Shown here: positions 54,158-62,599 of the stretch, piece after piece | Position numbering within the stretch: position 1 is the first letter of the stretch | Layout: every line of letters starts with the position of its first letter | From: Trichobilharzia regenti | Taxonomy: Eukaryota; Platyhelminthes; Trematoda; Strigeidida; Schistosomatidae | Direction of reading: 5' to 3' | Assembly (NCBI GenBank): GCA_944472135.2 | Contig: OX235266.1 | Span: 15,417,925-15,481,924, forward strand | DNA: 64,000 nucleotides | Translations under genes and position numbers: made by a program | Notes under the pieces: model-generated | Database searches by the model: none | The model's input: only the letters and a program-made list of their open reading frames with translations | What the model was told of the DNA's origin: nothing

Positions 54158-57100
54158 AGCATATAAATGGTACATTATGGACACCAAAAGATGCGCCATA
54201 CAAAATCTCATAATTTGTGCGAGGGCTGGAATAATTCCCACGTCCCCAGACTGAAGCAATTTATTTTATTCCTTTACGTTCCTGGTGGAAAATAGGGCTT
54301 CAAGATAGAGCTCTGAAGTTTTAGTAGCAGTGATGTTTTTTTACGGGGTGGGGTTGCTGGTCTCACGCCCAACCTTCCTTCTTTACCGGCTAAGAGAGGT
54401 TTAGGAGTGTGCCGGTTGGGAATCGAAATCTGGACCACATGCATGGTCGACGAGCATCCTACCTGTGAACCACCAACGCCCTAAAGCAAGTGGTTACCTT
54501 AAAGGTCCACTTCCCCAACTTTGAGTCTTTGACATAAAGTCCGACCCACAAGTCAGTGGAGCAGTGTCAGGCGCTACATCCCCATAGCTTTCAGTGACCA
54601 AATCAAGTGCATGCATCATTAGATCATTCCGGATTCTGGAGTCCATGTACCCCATAGGTTTGGAATCATGGTTTTCCAGCTCACCTAGGTGGACTAGTAT
54701 GTCCACCAGTCTGGCAGAGGTTCGGATATTTACCCCCTTACTTTTGTGAGAAACATCCCCGCCAAGTAAAGACAGTAAATAGAATTTCCTTGGCAGACGT
54801 TTGAACACATGGGCACATGAGAGGAAGACCGAAGTTTAAACACCTCAGTTTGTACCACGTGGTTGTGAAGTGTACGAATTAGGCAACAGTACAAAGACAT
54901 TCGTGTGTGTTGGTGGTACAGCGTTTAGGACGCTCACCGACCATGCACATGGTCCGGGGTTCGATCCCCGGCCGCCATCGCACTCCTTTACCTCGCTAAG
55001 CCAGAAATAATGCTGGTAAAGAGGAAAGGTTGGGAATGAGGCTGGCTAGCAACCCCATCCTGTAAATTAAACAGTGCTACAGAAACTTCAAGCCACTAGC
55101 TTGAAGGTGTCCTATGTTCCACTGGGAACGTGAAGCAAAACAACGAAGACATTCAGAAAATGGAAAGATAATTTACTGGGATTTACTGCATATTCAACCT
55201 AGAACTTTCCACAAAGGTGTTGTCACAATCCATACAGCATACACAAAAGTAGAGAATCAAATTTCAACGAACGAAGGAAGTACAATTATGCGAAGAAACA
55301 TGAGCACTTCATGAATCTGGGCGATGGTAAAAAGTAAATGAACTTCGGGCCAATGAAAACGATTGGGAGATATATCACCACCAGTCGCTAGCCATTCGAT
55401 CATAGCATCTCACGAATCCTAACCAAGCAGCTTACACCACCCTGTGTATTTGGCTCCAAGCAACAATCAAACACTTCATGAATTGATCAGATGTTTTAGT
55501 ATGATTAAGGCTGACTCTTTTATCCAACCTGATCATATGTGAAAGAACACTGCTCGGCAAGGAAGTCAGTGGCTCATTATTAGGAATGACATATGTCTTA
55601 GTCATCTCAACCGTCGTATGACTTCACAGCCTGTTCCATTGAAAACCATTTTGAGGCATATTACCCTAAGCATTAGATTGCGTCATATTAACGAAACGGT
55701 TATTCGAATCACGTAAATATTTAGCGTTATGCGTTTAGCATCACGGGCGTGTGTATTGCTCAGAAATCCACTCCACCCTCCTTAATAGCTGTGAGCAAGA
55801 CATGGCCGCCATTGAAAGTGGAAGACATGAAAAGGCCGGCTATCTGTCTTTGATCATAGATGTCTGCCTTCTATCTCCCGTGTGTGTTAAGTGATATAAT
55901 AAGGTGAGCAATATTCAGGTTAGGCATCAGTCGAGTGCTCTCGAGTGAGTTGGAAGGGAAATCAATCGACGGGGCTGTCAAACAAATGCATCGATTGAGA
56001 CAGTTAGGATATGTGTTACGCATGCATCCCTAGTCATCGCCTTCCTCGACAATTGGCAATGTTAGCTGACATACGGTCAGGTTATTAAAGAGCTAGTGGT
56101 GTGGTAGTGGTCAAACCGAAAAATGGCCTCATCAGTCAATGAAATCCACAACAGTTAGTTTAAGCCAGACACGTAGGAAGGTGTAGACCGCCTGGTTGGT
56201 GTCCTCGGGACGGTAAAAACCAATGGTTGGAAACAATTGGTGATATGACTCAAAATCGTTCTCAATGACTGGCCGGTGCAGATGCATCCACTCCTTGTGA
56301 CTTATGATATCCAACAAAAGTATGTCGCTCTTTGTTATTACTATTCCTTTTGTCTCATATCCCTGTCGACTGTCTCTGTCTTGCAATTCTTCTCTTGCTT
56401 TGTGTGGTACATCGAGTGTGGCGACTTGAACTGCTGCATATCGGTGCAAAGTTCTATGTTGAAAACAGACAGACAGGCAGCAAGTCTCATTCGGTTAAGG
56501 AGACATTCAAAAGCAAGCATCTATTAAAGTAGACTGGAGAATAAACTTGACGTCAGTCCATGAAAACTTTGACGATTGGTTTGAACCCCCACAAGCAGAT
56601 GTAGCCTGACTGATTGAGTTCTTCTAAACTCTAAGAAACAACGGCTATTCTAGTCCCTTTGAATCTATCCTTCTATCTTATTTGTCCAACTTTGTGGGCT
56701 ACACAGAATATGACAACTTGAACTACTATACTTCTGTAAAAACTTCTTTGTTAAAATTCAATTAGTCATTCAAGTAAGCTGGAGAATTGTATAGGCTCAA
56801 GCTTGGCATTCTAACTATTCGTGTTTTAATGATAATGAGACAAAAGTGGTAACCAAGTTCCACACGATATGACTAGTTGCGTGAACCAGCTAAAACAACA
56901 CATGAACGAGCTCAAGATATCTTTTTCACACCGGCAGGAACGAGCGTCATACATCCCACCACAACTGACAGATTGCACTCACATCTTTGTCAGGAGAGAG
57001 GGTGTACAATGACCACTTCAACCCGCTTACGATGATGGCCTATTCAAAGTTCTAAATAGAAATGCTAAAGTTATCACGATAGAACGACTGAATAAAGCAG

Positions 57101-60100
57101 AAGCTATCAGTGTCGACAGAGTCAAACCAGCGTTCATCGATTTCGAAGTCAACGATAAAGACCAGCTGAACGATGTGCCAACACCTACATCCACGCAAGC
57201 TTCAACGTCAAGTACCTACAACGTCTATGCATATTGACAAACGTAAAAAAGAACTAAAAAATACATGTAAGCTGATTTAGTCAAATAAAGCACGCAACAC
57301 CATGAGAAAACAGTGGTTAAGAAGTACTCTTTAAAAGTTAACATCGAAAGGTGATTATGACAGACTATAAGCACACGCATACAACATAACGATTTAAGAT
57401 ATGAATTGAATTGAACTTTCAGAGTAGAACTTTGCACAAAAGTGAAGCACTTCAAGTTGGCACATTTCATAAAAGCACACACAAAGGTATGAAAAATGAT
57501 AGCAGAAATTTTTTAAAAACTGTAGTAAACGGAAATGTGGAGCTGAGTACGTTGGCGGTAGTACCATGCACCGACTTGAAAAACGCGCTCGTGAACACTA
57601 CCCAGCCTGGTTAGTAAAAGGAGACCAAAAGCGTGTATACAGTTCAGTGACAGAACAACATCTGGTTAATTCAGGACATTCAGCGCCTTTTGAAAAATCC
57701 TTCAAAGTAATTTACAAGATCCAATCAAACCCATCAAAGGGAGTGAAATCAAGACATCTGGGCATAGCCGAGGCGCTAGCTATACATTAGCTCAAACCCA
57801 CGCTTTGTATAGAAAAGAAATACGTCCAACCCCTGTCTCTGCCATGGCCATCATAAACAGGTAATTTTTAGTAATGCCCATCCCATCGCCTTTCTTATCT
57901 AAACTTCCTGTTTATTCATGTTATTCTTTAGTTTTTCTTAATCCCTGTTTACACTACCATATTTTCATATCCGAACTTCCTGTTTATTTTGTCATTTTAC
58001 TATTTCTACATATTTAATCCCTGATTGCATAAACAATTATTCACCACATTAGTTTTATCCAAACATCCTGTCTATTTTGTTATTTCTACATTTCTAACCC
58101 CCCAAATGCACAATGTCAATCTTCTTAGTTATTATGATGCTACTTTGTTTGTTTTATCCATCCCCCTGTTTATTATGGCATTCTAATTCTTAATTTTAAT
58201 TTTTATTAATTTGACCCTTAACCGTAAATTATTCTGGAACTTTCCCATCCATTTGATATAAATACACGAATGTGCAGCCTAGTTGATGGTGACTTCGTCG
58301 AAAAGAAAATTTTCTTCGCTGCAATTGTCTTCTTGAGAACGGAAATGTACAAGAGAAGGGGCAATTACACGCACAATTATGTGTTATGGCACAGCAGTAG
58401 AATGTTCACCAACCACTCGTATGTTCCAGCGTTCGATCCCCGGCCACCGACACACTCCTACACCTCGCTAAGCCAATAATAAGACTAGTAGAGAGGGGAG
58501 GTTCGGCATGAGGCTAGTCACTCCATTCTATAAAAAACAAATAACATTGCTACCGAAACTTCAAGCCTCTAGCTTGAAGGCACCCTATGTTCCACTGGGA
58601 ACGTACAGGAATCTTTAAAAAAACATGCACAATCAGAAGAACTTAATCGATCTGGAAGACTACAAAGGAGTGAATGCATCTGTTCCACTGAGAACCTTTT
58701 TCCATCTATGACGGTTCTTAGCATCTTGCCATCTGCTACAGTCACTGAAACCAACAATTAACGGACTTGATGAATTGATAATATGTCTTGATTCGACCAC
58801 TCCTACCTGTTTTCCAACTTAAATTATACATCAGCTAACAATGCTCAACAAAGAATGAGGTAGCTCGGCATACTTTAGTAACACACACCCTAACTGTCTC
58901 AATCGATGAGGCTGTGAAACCTAAACAGCAACGTTTTACAGTCGTAAAGAAAAACGGTGTGAACTGTTGTACAGTACATGTATCCTTGGATCGATAGCTA
59001 AAAGGAACATTCCCCAACTAGAACCCTTAAACGTTCTTACCTTTTTAGACAAGAGAAGTTGAGAAAAGTCACCTGTCACTTACAACGGATAGTCTGTACA
59101 AGACGGAAATAACTTTTTAAAATGCACCAATTCCACCATGAATAAAATACTTTTAAAATTGCAATTGACACCCACCACTGTTCCTTGTCACCACTGAATT
59201 TTGTTTTCTGAAAGTCCACAATAAATGGACAGATACTCAAGTAAATAACATTTTTCACACAGCTTAATTAAAAAATCGAATAATACTGTTCCGATGAGAC
59301 AAATTTACAAAGACATGACCAAACCCCATTAAAAACCGATCATTAAACAGTTAGAGTAGTAGAAGTAGCTATCACACATCACGTAATATGACCCAAATTA
59401 ACAAACTTGATAATTTGTTAACTTACTCAATTTTATGAAAATTCAGTGTCAATCTGACACGTTCACAAAATGGACAAAATCGATAGGCGAACAGTGTATA
59501 CTTGCTAGGATCAATTGAAGGTTCTGGATCACCTGAATGAAATATTCAAGAGAAAAAGGTATCATCATAGCAACGAAAATAATACGGTAGATACTCACTA
59601 GCGACTTGCTCCATTCAGGTAGGTAGTTACCTGTGGTTCTAGTGAGAATTCGTGACCAGTAGGGTACAGCAGGTCGGGTGTGAAGACAAATACTCGCCAT
59701 CGAAGACATTGGGTTAGGGGTCGCGCTATGTCGTGAATTGGCAGAAGTTAGAGTTCATGGGCTGGCCATTGGATCGGGTCCCAGTGGCTTAATGGTCTAC
59801 GATGTAGCTCGCCTCGTAACCAGAAGGTCTTGGGTTCGAACCCTTGTGGTGTGGGTGCGTACTTCTGAAGAGTCCCAAACTAGGCTGACGAAACAGCTGT
59901 CCAGTACTCCCAGGTTTTCTAATGGTTCTCTAACTGTCAGCTCATGATGAAATCCTGTGATACGGCAGTTGTTTTAAACCTATTTTTTCACAACCATTAT
60001 AAGGGACTACTGACTGTCTGGTTTCAACATAGAACTTTGCACAGATGTACAGCAGTTCGAGTCACCACACTTCACTTGACACACAAAGCAACAGAAGAAA

Positions 60101-62599
60101 GTTAAAAAAAATGCAAAACAGAGACAGTAGACAGAGATATGAGGCAAAAAGAATAGTAATATCGAAGAATAATATAGTTCTATTGGATATTATAAATCAC
60201 AAAGAGTAAGTGCATTTGCACCAGCTATTTACAACAATTTGAGCCGCATCGCCAACTGTTTCCAAACTTCAATGGTTTTTACCAGCCCGAGGACCCTCAC
60301 CAGTCAGGAAGCCAGTCTACACCTCCCTAAGTGAACGGCTCAAACTAACTGTTGTGGATTTGATTAACTGATGAAGCCATTTTTCGGTTTGACTACTACC
60401 ACACCACTAGCTCTTTAATAACCTGACCGTATGTCAGCTAACATTGCCAATTGTCGAGGAAGGCGATGACTAGGGATGCATGCGTAACACATGTCCTAAC
60501 TGTCTCAATCGATGCATCTGCTTGACAGCCCCGTCGATTGATTTCCCTTCCAACTCACTCGAGAGCACTCGACTGATGCCTAACCTGAATATTGCTCACC
60601 TTATTATAACACTTAACACACACGGGAGATAGAAGGCAGACATCTATGATCAAAGACAGATAGCCGGCCTTTTCATGTCTTCCACAATCACTTCGGGTGG
60701 TTACCAAAGTCTGATCACTAAACAAAGACTCAGAGGAGATAAAGTTATTTTCACACAGTAAGCGAAAACTATAGGTTGTCCCTTAAACGCTCAACAGCAT
60801 CCGAACGACGGTCTCACCGTATCCCACCATTATGTTTACCAATTTACATGAATGTGAGGTCACACGAATATAGGGAGGACCTGTTGATCTCTGCAGGTCA
60901 AGGCTAAAGAACACATTCTTAAGTGCTTGAGAGAACAAATCCCGGAAGCAGATGTCCAACTACTTCATCCATTGCAAACCCCCTCATAGTTGATTTCAAT
61001 GGTACCTTTAAACCCATATAGGAAAAAAACACGTTTGGGTCAAATGCTGAAATTCGTCAGAAGATGGCTTCATCAAATGAAAAGTCTTAGACCTCTTTCA
61101 GGTGTTCAAAAAATTATTTTTATTATTACTTTAAGCCTACCTTGGTAATCCACCTTTACATAACCAAGGTTTATTTTACCTAATAATATCCCCTACTCAC
61201 TCTTCTTTGCTTTACTTCACTTCCTTGCCTCTTATCCGTGATCGTCACCAGGAAACATTTTGACCTATATAGATAAAAAAAACTGATACTTTGTTGCCTT
61301 TTATATAGGTGAATGTATGATAAGTACACGTGTGTGCTTGATTAGACCGTCCGAAATGTGTAGCGCGAATACATGGATGGAAGTATTCGCCTTAAATTGG
61401 AGTTGTGGGCCATTGGTCTTGGTGCTCAACTTCCAACCACTAAGTTATGGTTATGGGTGCAAAACCCACTTAATCTACTGAGGTTTAAGTAACCAGGTAG
61501 AATCATAATTGCTCACACAATAGGTGTGACACATTGCCAACCATATATAAACGTGACTGACTGAGTTACACTGCACATCTATTCAGAGTCATCTGACTGC
61601 ATTATTCAACTTTGAAGAATGTTTTACGCTGGAAAATAAAGAATAACAGTTAATTCCAAATAGGCATTAATGCCGTGATATCTAGTGTGTTTGAGGCTGT
61701 GGGGATACATATTAACAAGCCTAATTTGTGCATTCGAAAGAAGTTAGTTCAGACATTATCATTACCCTGGCCATCTAGGTTTGAATGATTCTGGATTTTT
61801 GCGGAATTTTCCTAATTTTAGTTGATATTCTATTTGCTATTATATTTTATTATTATTATTATAATTTAAGCATCTTTAATGAATTGTAATTCCATGGTGA
61901 TCTCACTTAACAAACCGATATTATTTAAAAAACACTAATATTGTTATTGACTACTAACTCAGAATATCCTATTTATAAAAATATGTATATAATTGTAGAG
62001 TCAGAAGAGGAATTTATAGAAAAAGATATTCTTTGCTCAATTATGTTATGTTTTATAAAATTACTTTGAAATACTAGAAGTGATACGACCTGGTACACCC
62101 AACGACAGGTAGACTTCCAAAATGCTTTCAAGCGGCCACGTGTTCATACCCTCTCTTGGATATGTTCTATTCACGGCCTTCACATGGTAAGGATCTTTCT
62201 CACAAAAGTGAAAAGGTGAATACGAACGTTTTGCGTTTATAAGTGGACTGGTGTTTATGCAGGTCTACCTAGAGGAGCTGGAAACCTTGACTCCAAACCT
62301 ATGGTGTGCAAACACTTCAAGATCCAAAACGACCGAATAGCCTATAAACCATGGGAGTGTAGCTCCTATCACAGCTCCACTGACTTGTAGATCAGACCGC
62401 AAGTTAAAGGCTCCAGAGGTGATTCTTTAAGGCAACCACCTGCTTCAGTAAGGAGTCCGGGTGAAAATTACAAACTATGAGACTGTGTGACGGACAAATT
62501 AGTGCCCATAATATACCAAGTTTGTGTTTTAATATTAATAGTAATAACTTAAACATTCTATGCAAAGGCAAGTAGCTTACCATTTTTAAGATGTACCAT
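48110..62599 (-). CDS. GSTO: Glutathione S-transferase omega, five-exon gene
   Basis: Spliced gene on the minus strand. Coding exons: 62599-62581, 59532-59427, 54084-53868, 51272-51155, 48390-48110 (stop TAA at 48112-48110). The joined product is 246 aa, close to the ~240 aa of omega GSTs. Introns all start GT and end AG, with phases 1, 2, 0, 1 that keep one open frame. The N-terminal thioredoxin-like domain has the omega active site CPFC at about residues 26-29 (Cys26 catalytic), a KVP cis-proline at about 65-67 and an ES glutathione-site pair at about 78-79. The C-terminal helical domain contains FAGDQLSLADLVLF, the equivalent of the conserved FFGG..S..D motif of omega enzymes. Omega GSTs are cytosolic thioltransferases and dehydroascorbate reductases. 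The first exon (six codons plus one base) is chosen because ATG GTA CAT CTT AAA AAT G|GTAAGC joins in phase to exon 2. Introns are full of retroelements. Exon 1 is the least certain piece; the rest is firm. Confidence 0.9.
48525..48657 (+). repeat. SINE-C, truncated, with hammerhead half
   Basis: Box A AGCTGGGCTGATGACCGG, box B GGGTCCGAGTCATGG, then GCGAAGAGTCCTGACTGGGACGAAACAACTGTCCAGTACTC. Stem II GTCC/GGGAC and GAAA are intact; CTGAAGA is GCGAAGA and the 5' half of stem I is lost. In GSTO intron 4. Confidence 0.75.
48662..48880 (+). repeat. SINE-B
   Basis: ACGTTGGTGGTTCAACGGTAGAATGCTCACCAG, GAGTTCGATCCTCGG box B, GCTTTATGCTCCACGTGGAACGTAAAGGAATAAATT tail. Directly after a SINE-C. Confidence 0.8.
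48885..49375. other. No gene seen
   Basis: Intron DNA with no recognised element. Confidence 0.4.
49380..49446 (+). repeat. RTE-1 LINE scrap
   Basis: GCAACCATTGAAAGTAGAAGATATGAAAAGGTTAGTAATTTGTGATCACAG matches the LRVEDMKRLAVFDHR segment. Cut by a SINE-B. Confidence 0.55.
49447..49598 (-). repeat. SINE-B, tail-truncated
   Basis: Minus strand: GGCGTTGGTAGCTTAGCGGTAGAACGCTTGC head, GGGTTCGATCCCGG box B, GGTAAAGAGAGAAGGTTGGGCATGAGGC. Confidence 0.8.
49599..49990. other. No supported gene
   Basis: The frame at 49600-49926 has no motif; it lies inside the GSTO intron. 49960-49995 (TTGTTGAGAAAAAATATTTCTTCGCTGAAC) resembles a PLE 3' end. Confidence 0.35.
49998..50625 (-). repeat. Unclassified repeat E with (TTA)n tail
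   Basis: Minus strand; tail at 49998-50012, then GTTATGGGCACCAAAAGACGC and, at 50380-50480, the TTTGTGAGGAACA..CCCCG and GTGGCCACATGA segments shared with 54490-54850 and (reversed) 62090-62480. No RT motif. Confidence 0.6.
50630..51000. other. No supported gene
   Basis: Possibly part of a SINE-like repeat (GGCGGTGATTACCAGAGGAGTC resembles GGAGGTGATCGGCAGAGGAGTA at 37931). Nothing firm. Confidence 0.35.
51010..51092. repeat. (TA)n and (CA)n microsatellites
   Basis: (TA)14 at 51010-51038 and (CA)10 at 51072-51092, in the GSTO intron next to exon 4. Confidence 0.9.
51155..51272 (-). CDS. GSTO: GSTO exon 4
   Basis: Acceptor CTTCTTAG, donor GCAG|GTTAGT. Encodes 39 codons from FFSPGHVILF to NKYFA plus one base. 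The exon has no ATG and is split from its neighbours, so it is easy to miss. A second AG six bases inside the exon would break the frame, so the outer AG is used. Confidence 0.88.
51825..52015 (+). repeat. SINE-C (Sm-alpha-like)
   Basis: GCGTGATGACCACCAGCGAGCTCGCC head, GGTTCTAGGTTCGACCC box B, GATGAGTCCCAAACTAGGATAAAACAGCTGTTTAGTACTC. The GAAA box is TAAA; GATGA kept. In GSTO intron 3. Confidence 0.72.
52258..53588 (-). pseudogene. RTE-1 LINE copy, truncated
   Basis: 3' tail (CTGACAGACTGG) at left; minus-strand pieces include RLRRL.R...MRPA, KYSDDIVLP (YADD changed to YSDD at about 53365), NSLVDLKYSD, and at 53580-53440 SSTWNLLQMTTSGIRQGYPLFSFLFNVFLDVLMELTLTDLSDSG. Frameshifts throughout. 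In GSTO intron 3, same strand as the gene. Confidence 0.82.
53589..53867. other. GSTO intron, no element seen
   Basis: 53700-53810 has a weak SINE-B tail look (GAGGGAAGGTCAGATGCATGAGACTG, GAAGCCTCAAAGCCC). Not firm. Confidence 0.35.
53868..54084 (-). CDS. GSTO: GSTO exon 3
   Basis: Acceptor TTCTTTTTCAG, donor AAG|GTTTGT. Encodes 72 codons covering the rest of the thioredoxin-like domain: NDKPDWLLKYSPQGKVPLL, the glutathione-site ESD, and the start of the helical domain. NDKPDWLLKYSP aligns by eye with the NLKNKPEWFFKKNP stretch of omega GSTs. Confidence 0.92.
54119..54156. repeat. (TTA)n microsatellite / repeat E tail
   Basis: About 12 TTA units; serves as the 3' tail of repeat E on the minus strand. 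Confidence 0.9.
54157..54850 (-). repeat. Unclassified repeat E, split by SINE-B
   Basis: 54170-54260 (GGACACCAAAAGATGCGCC...) and 54485-54850, separated by a SINE-B. Minus-strand frame 54808-54494 (GGDVSHKSKGVNIRTSARLVDI, LGELENHDSKPMGYMDSRI) is open for 104 codons. The 62090 copy has the same text in the same region but with stops. No known domain recognised. Confidence 0.6.
54263..54484 (-). repeat. SINE-B
   Basis: Minus strand: GGCGTTGGTGGTTCACAGGTAGGATGCTCG head, GATTTCGATTCCC box B, tail with CTATTTTCCACCAGGAACGTAAAGGAATAAA. Inserted in repeat E. Confidence 0.82.
54903..55145 (+). repeat. SINE-B, complete with target duplication
   Basis: GTTGGTGGTACAGCGTTTAGGACGCTCACCG, box B GGGGTTCGATCCCCGG, GGTAAAGAGGAAAGGTTGGGAATGAGGC, tail CTATGTTCCACTGGGAACGTGAAGCAAAA. 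Flanked by AAGACATTC at 54894-54902 and 55146-55154, a clean 9-base duplication. Confidence 0.9.
55340..55690 (-). repeat. RTE-1-like LINE fragment, old
   Basis: Minus strand matches the RTE-1 C-terminal coding end with much change: AACCTGATCATATGTGAAAGAACACTGC, TCGGCAAGGAAG, CTTAGTCATCTCAACCG..GTATGACTTCACAGCCTGTTC. Confidence 0.55.
55725..56485 (+). pseudogene. RTE-1 LINE 3' end
   Basis: From GGGCGTGTGTATTGCTCAG (RVYCS) and GCTGTGAGCAAGACATGGCC through KVEDMKRPAICL, ...RLRQLGYVLRM, RLPRQLAMLADI, PGWCPRDGKNQWLETIGDMTQNRSQ to the 3' UTR and tail (AACAGACAGACAGGCAG) at 56461-56480. Frameshifts. In GSTO intron 2. Confidence 0.82.
56520..56800 (+). repeat. RTE-1 LINE 3' UTR scrap
   Basis: GTGGGCTACACAGAATATGACAACTTGAACTACTATACTTCTGTAAAAAC is an altered RTE-1 3' UTR; no tail repeat. 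Confidence 0.5.
56833..57237 (+). pseudogene. Gypsy integrase C-terminal fragment
   Basis: One frame with a single TGA: GNQVPHDMTSCVNQLKQHM, HIFVRREGVQ*PLQPAYDDG, LFKVLNRNAKVITIERLNK, EAISVDRVKPAFIDFEVND, a Thr/Ser-rich tail and stop at 57235-57237. LQP.YDGPFKVL.R..K and VSVDRLKPA are the classic gypsy integrase end. 5' truncated; in GSTO intron 2. Confidence 0.82.
57390..57485 (-). repeat. RTE-1 LINE 3' UTR scrap
   Basis: AGTAGAACTTTGCACAAAAGTGAAGCACTTCAAGTTGGCACATTTC is the reverse complement of the RTE-1 3' UTR. Confidence 0.55.
57500..57855 (+). pseudogene. PLE type 1 GIY-YIG and C-terminus
   Basis: CGAEYVGGSTMHRLEKRAREHYPAWLVKGD (57535-57620): YVGGST for YIGRT, Arg and Glu-His kept; then TEQHLVNSGHSAPFEKSFKVIYKIQ, IAEALAIH, stop, and KPTLCIEKKYVQPLSLPWPS. 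Two breaks. In GSTO intron 2. Confidence 0.78.
57856..58330 (+). mobile_element. PLE type 1 3' UTR
   Basis: T-rich 3' UTR with three loose repeats of AACTTCCTGTTTATT..GT.ATT around 57902, 57974 and 58063. Confidence 0.6.
58273..58324 (+). ncRNA. Hammerhead-like motif with all three stems, PLE 3' end
   Basis: GCAGC...TTGATGG-TGACTTCGTC-GAAA-AGAAAATTTTCTTC-GCTGC. Stem I GCAGC/GCTGC, stem II GAC-TTC-GTC, stem III AAGAAAA/TTTTCTT and GAAA are visible. The CTGATGA box is TTGATGG, with two changes at invariant positions, so it is probably inactive. Confidence 0.55.
58381..58618 (+). repeat. SINE-B
   Basis: GTGTTATGGCACAGCAGTAGAATGTTCACC head, CGTTCGATCCCCGG box B, GAGAGGGGAGGTTCGGCATGAGGC, tail CTATGTTCCACTGGGAACGTACAGGAATCTTTAAAAAA. 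Confidence 0.82.
58640..59010 (-). repeat. RTE-1-like LINE fragment, old
   Basis: Minus strand: segments matching the RTE-1 C-terminal coding end (AGTGAATGCATCTG, CTGATTGATAATATGTCTTGATTCGACC, ACATCAGCTAACAATGC, TCAATCGATGAGGC). Strongly diverged. Confidence 0.5.
59427..59532 (-). CDS. GSTO: GSTO exon 2 (CPFC active site)
   Basis: Acceptor TTCATTCAG at the high end, donor GAGTAAGT at the low end. Encodes 34 full codons including YTLFAYRFCPFCERVRLTL. The C-P-F-C motif with a following E/R-R-V-R helix is typical of omega-class GSTs. It ends in phase 2 and joins to exon 3 as an Asp codon. Confidence 0.9.
59735..59965 (+). repeat. SINE-C (Sm-alpha-like), best copy
   Basis: Box A CCCAGTGGCTTAATGGTCTACG, box B GGGTTCGAACCC (perfect), the hammerhead at 59857-59910, then AGGTTTTCTAATGGTTCTCTAACTGTCAGCTCATGATG. 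In GSTO intron 1. Confidence 0.85.
59857..59910 (+). ncRNA. Hammerhead ribozyme in SINE-C
   Basis: GCGTACTT-CTGAAGA (59865-59871)-GTCCCAAACTAGGCTGAC-GAAA (59890-59893)-CAGCTGTC-CAGTACTCC. Core boxes CUGANGA and GAAA are both perfect; stem I GTACT/AGTAC; stem III the very short ACAGCTGT; expected cut after GTC at 59901. Stem II GTCC/GGAC is split by an extra CTG. This is the layout of the schistosome Sm-alpha hammerhead. Confidence 0.75.
60010..60700 (-). pseudogene. RTE-1 LINE 3' end
   Basis: 3' tail (TACTGACTGTCTGG) at left, 3' UTR, C-terminal coding remnants to CATGTCTTCCAC at 60674-60685. Mirrors 55800-56480 closely, including the GTGTGTGTTAAGTG insertion, so both belong to one subfamily. 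In GSTO intron 1. Confidence 0.8.
60701..61660. other. GSTO intron, no supported element
   Basis: Nothing firm. 61380-61530 has a tRNA-like look but no clear box pair. Confidence 0.35.
61670..62045 (+). pseudogene. PLE type 1 C-terminus and 3' UTR
   Basis: TGTGTTTGAGGCTGTGGGGATACATATTAACAAGCCTAATTTGTGCATTCGAAAGAAG reads VFEAVGIHINKPNLCIRKKLVQTLSLPWPSRFE, the PLE C-terminal end, with stop TGA at about 61787. 3' UTR to 62045 with a decayed hammerhead-like end (61997-62038). Confidence 0.72.
62090..62510 (+). repeat. Unclassified repeat E
   Basis: Mirror orientation of 54485-54850: CTTTCTCACAAAAGTGAAAAGG, GGTCTACCTAGAGGAGCTGGAAACC, TGACTCCAAACCTATGGTG, CAGCTCCACTGACTTGTAGATCAGACC. Ends before GSTO exon 1. 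Confidence 0.6.
62581..62599 (-). CDS. GSTO: GSTO exon 1 (start codon)
   Basis: Encodes MVHLKN plus the first base of a Gly codon, followed by the donor GTAAGC. The context before the ATG is AATC. The exon is too short to stand alone; it is supported by the phase match to the next exon and by the fit of a short polar leader before the DPEPS segment. Confidence 0.72.

Noticed and set aside
59449..59709. 86-codon minus-strand frame overlapping GSTO exon 2
   Set aside because: It is in a different frame from the CPFC-coding exon and has no motif.
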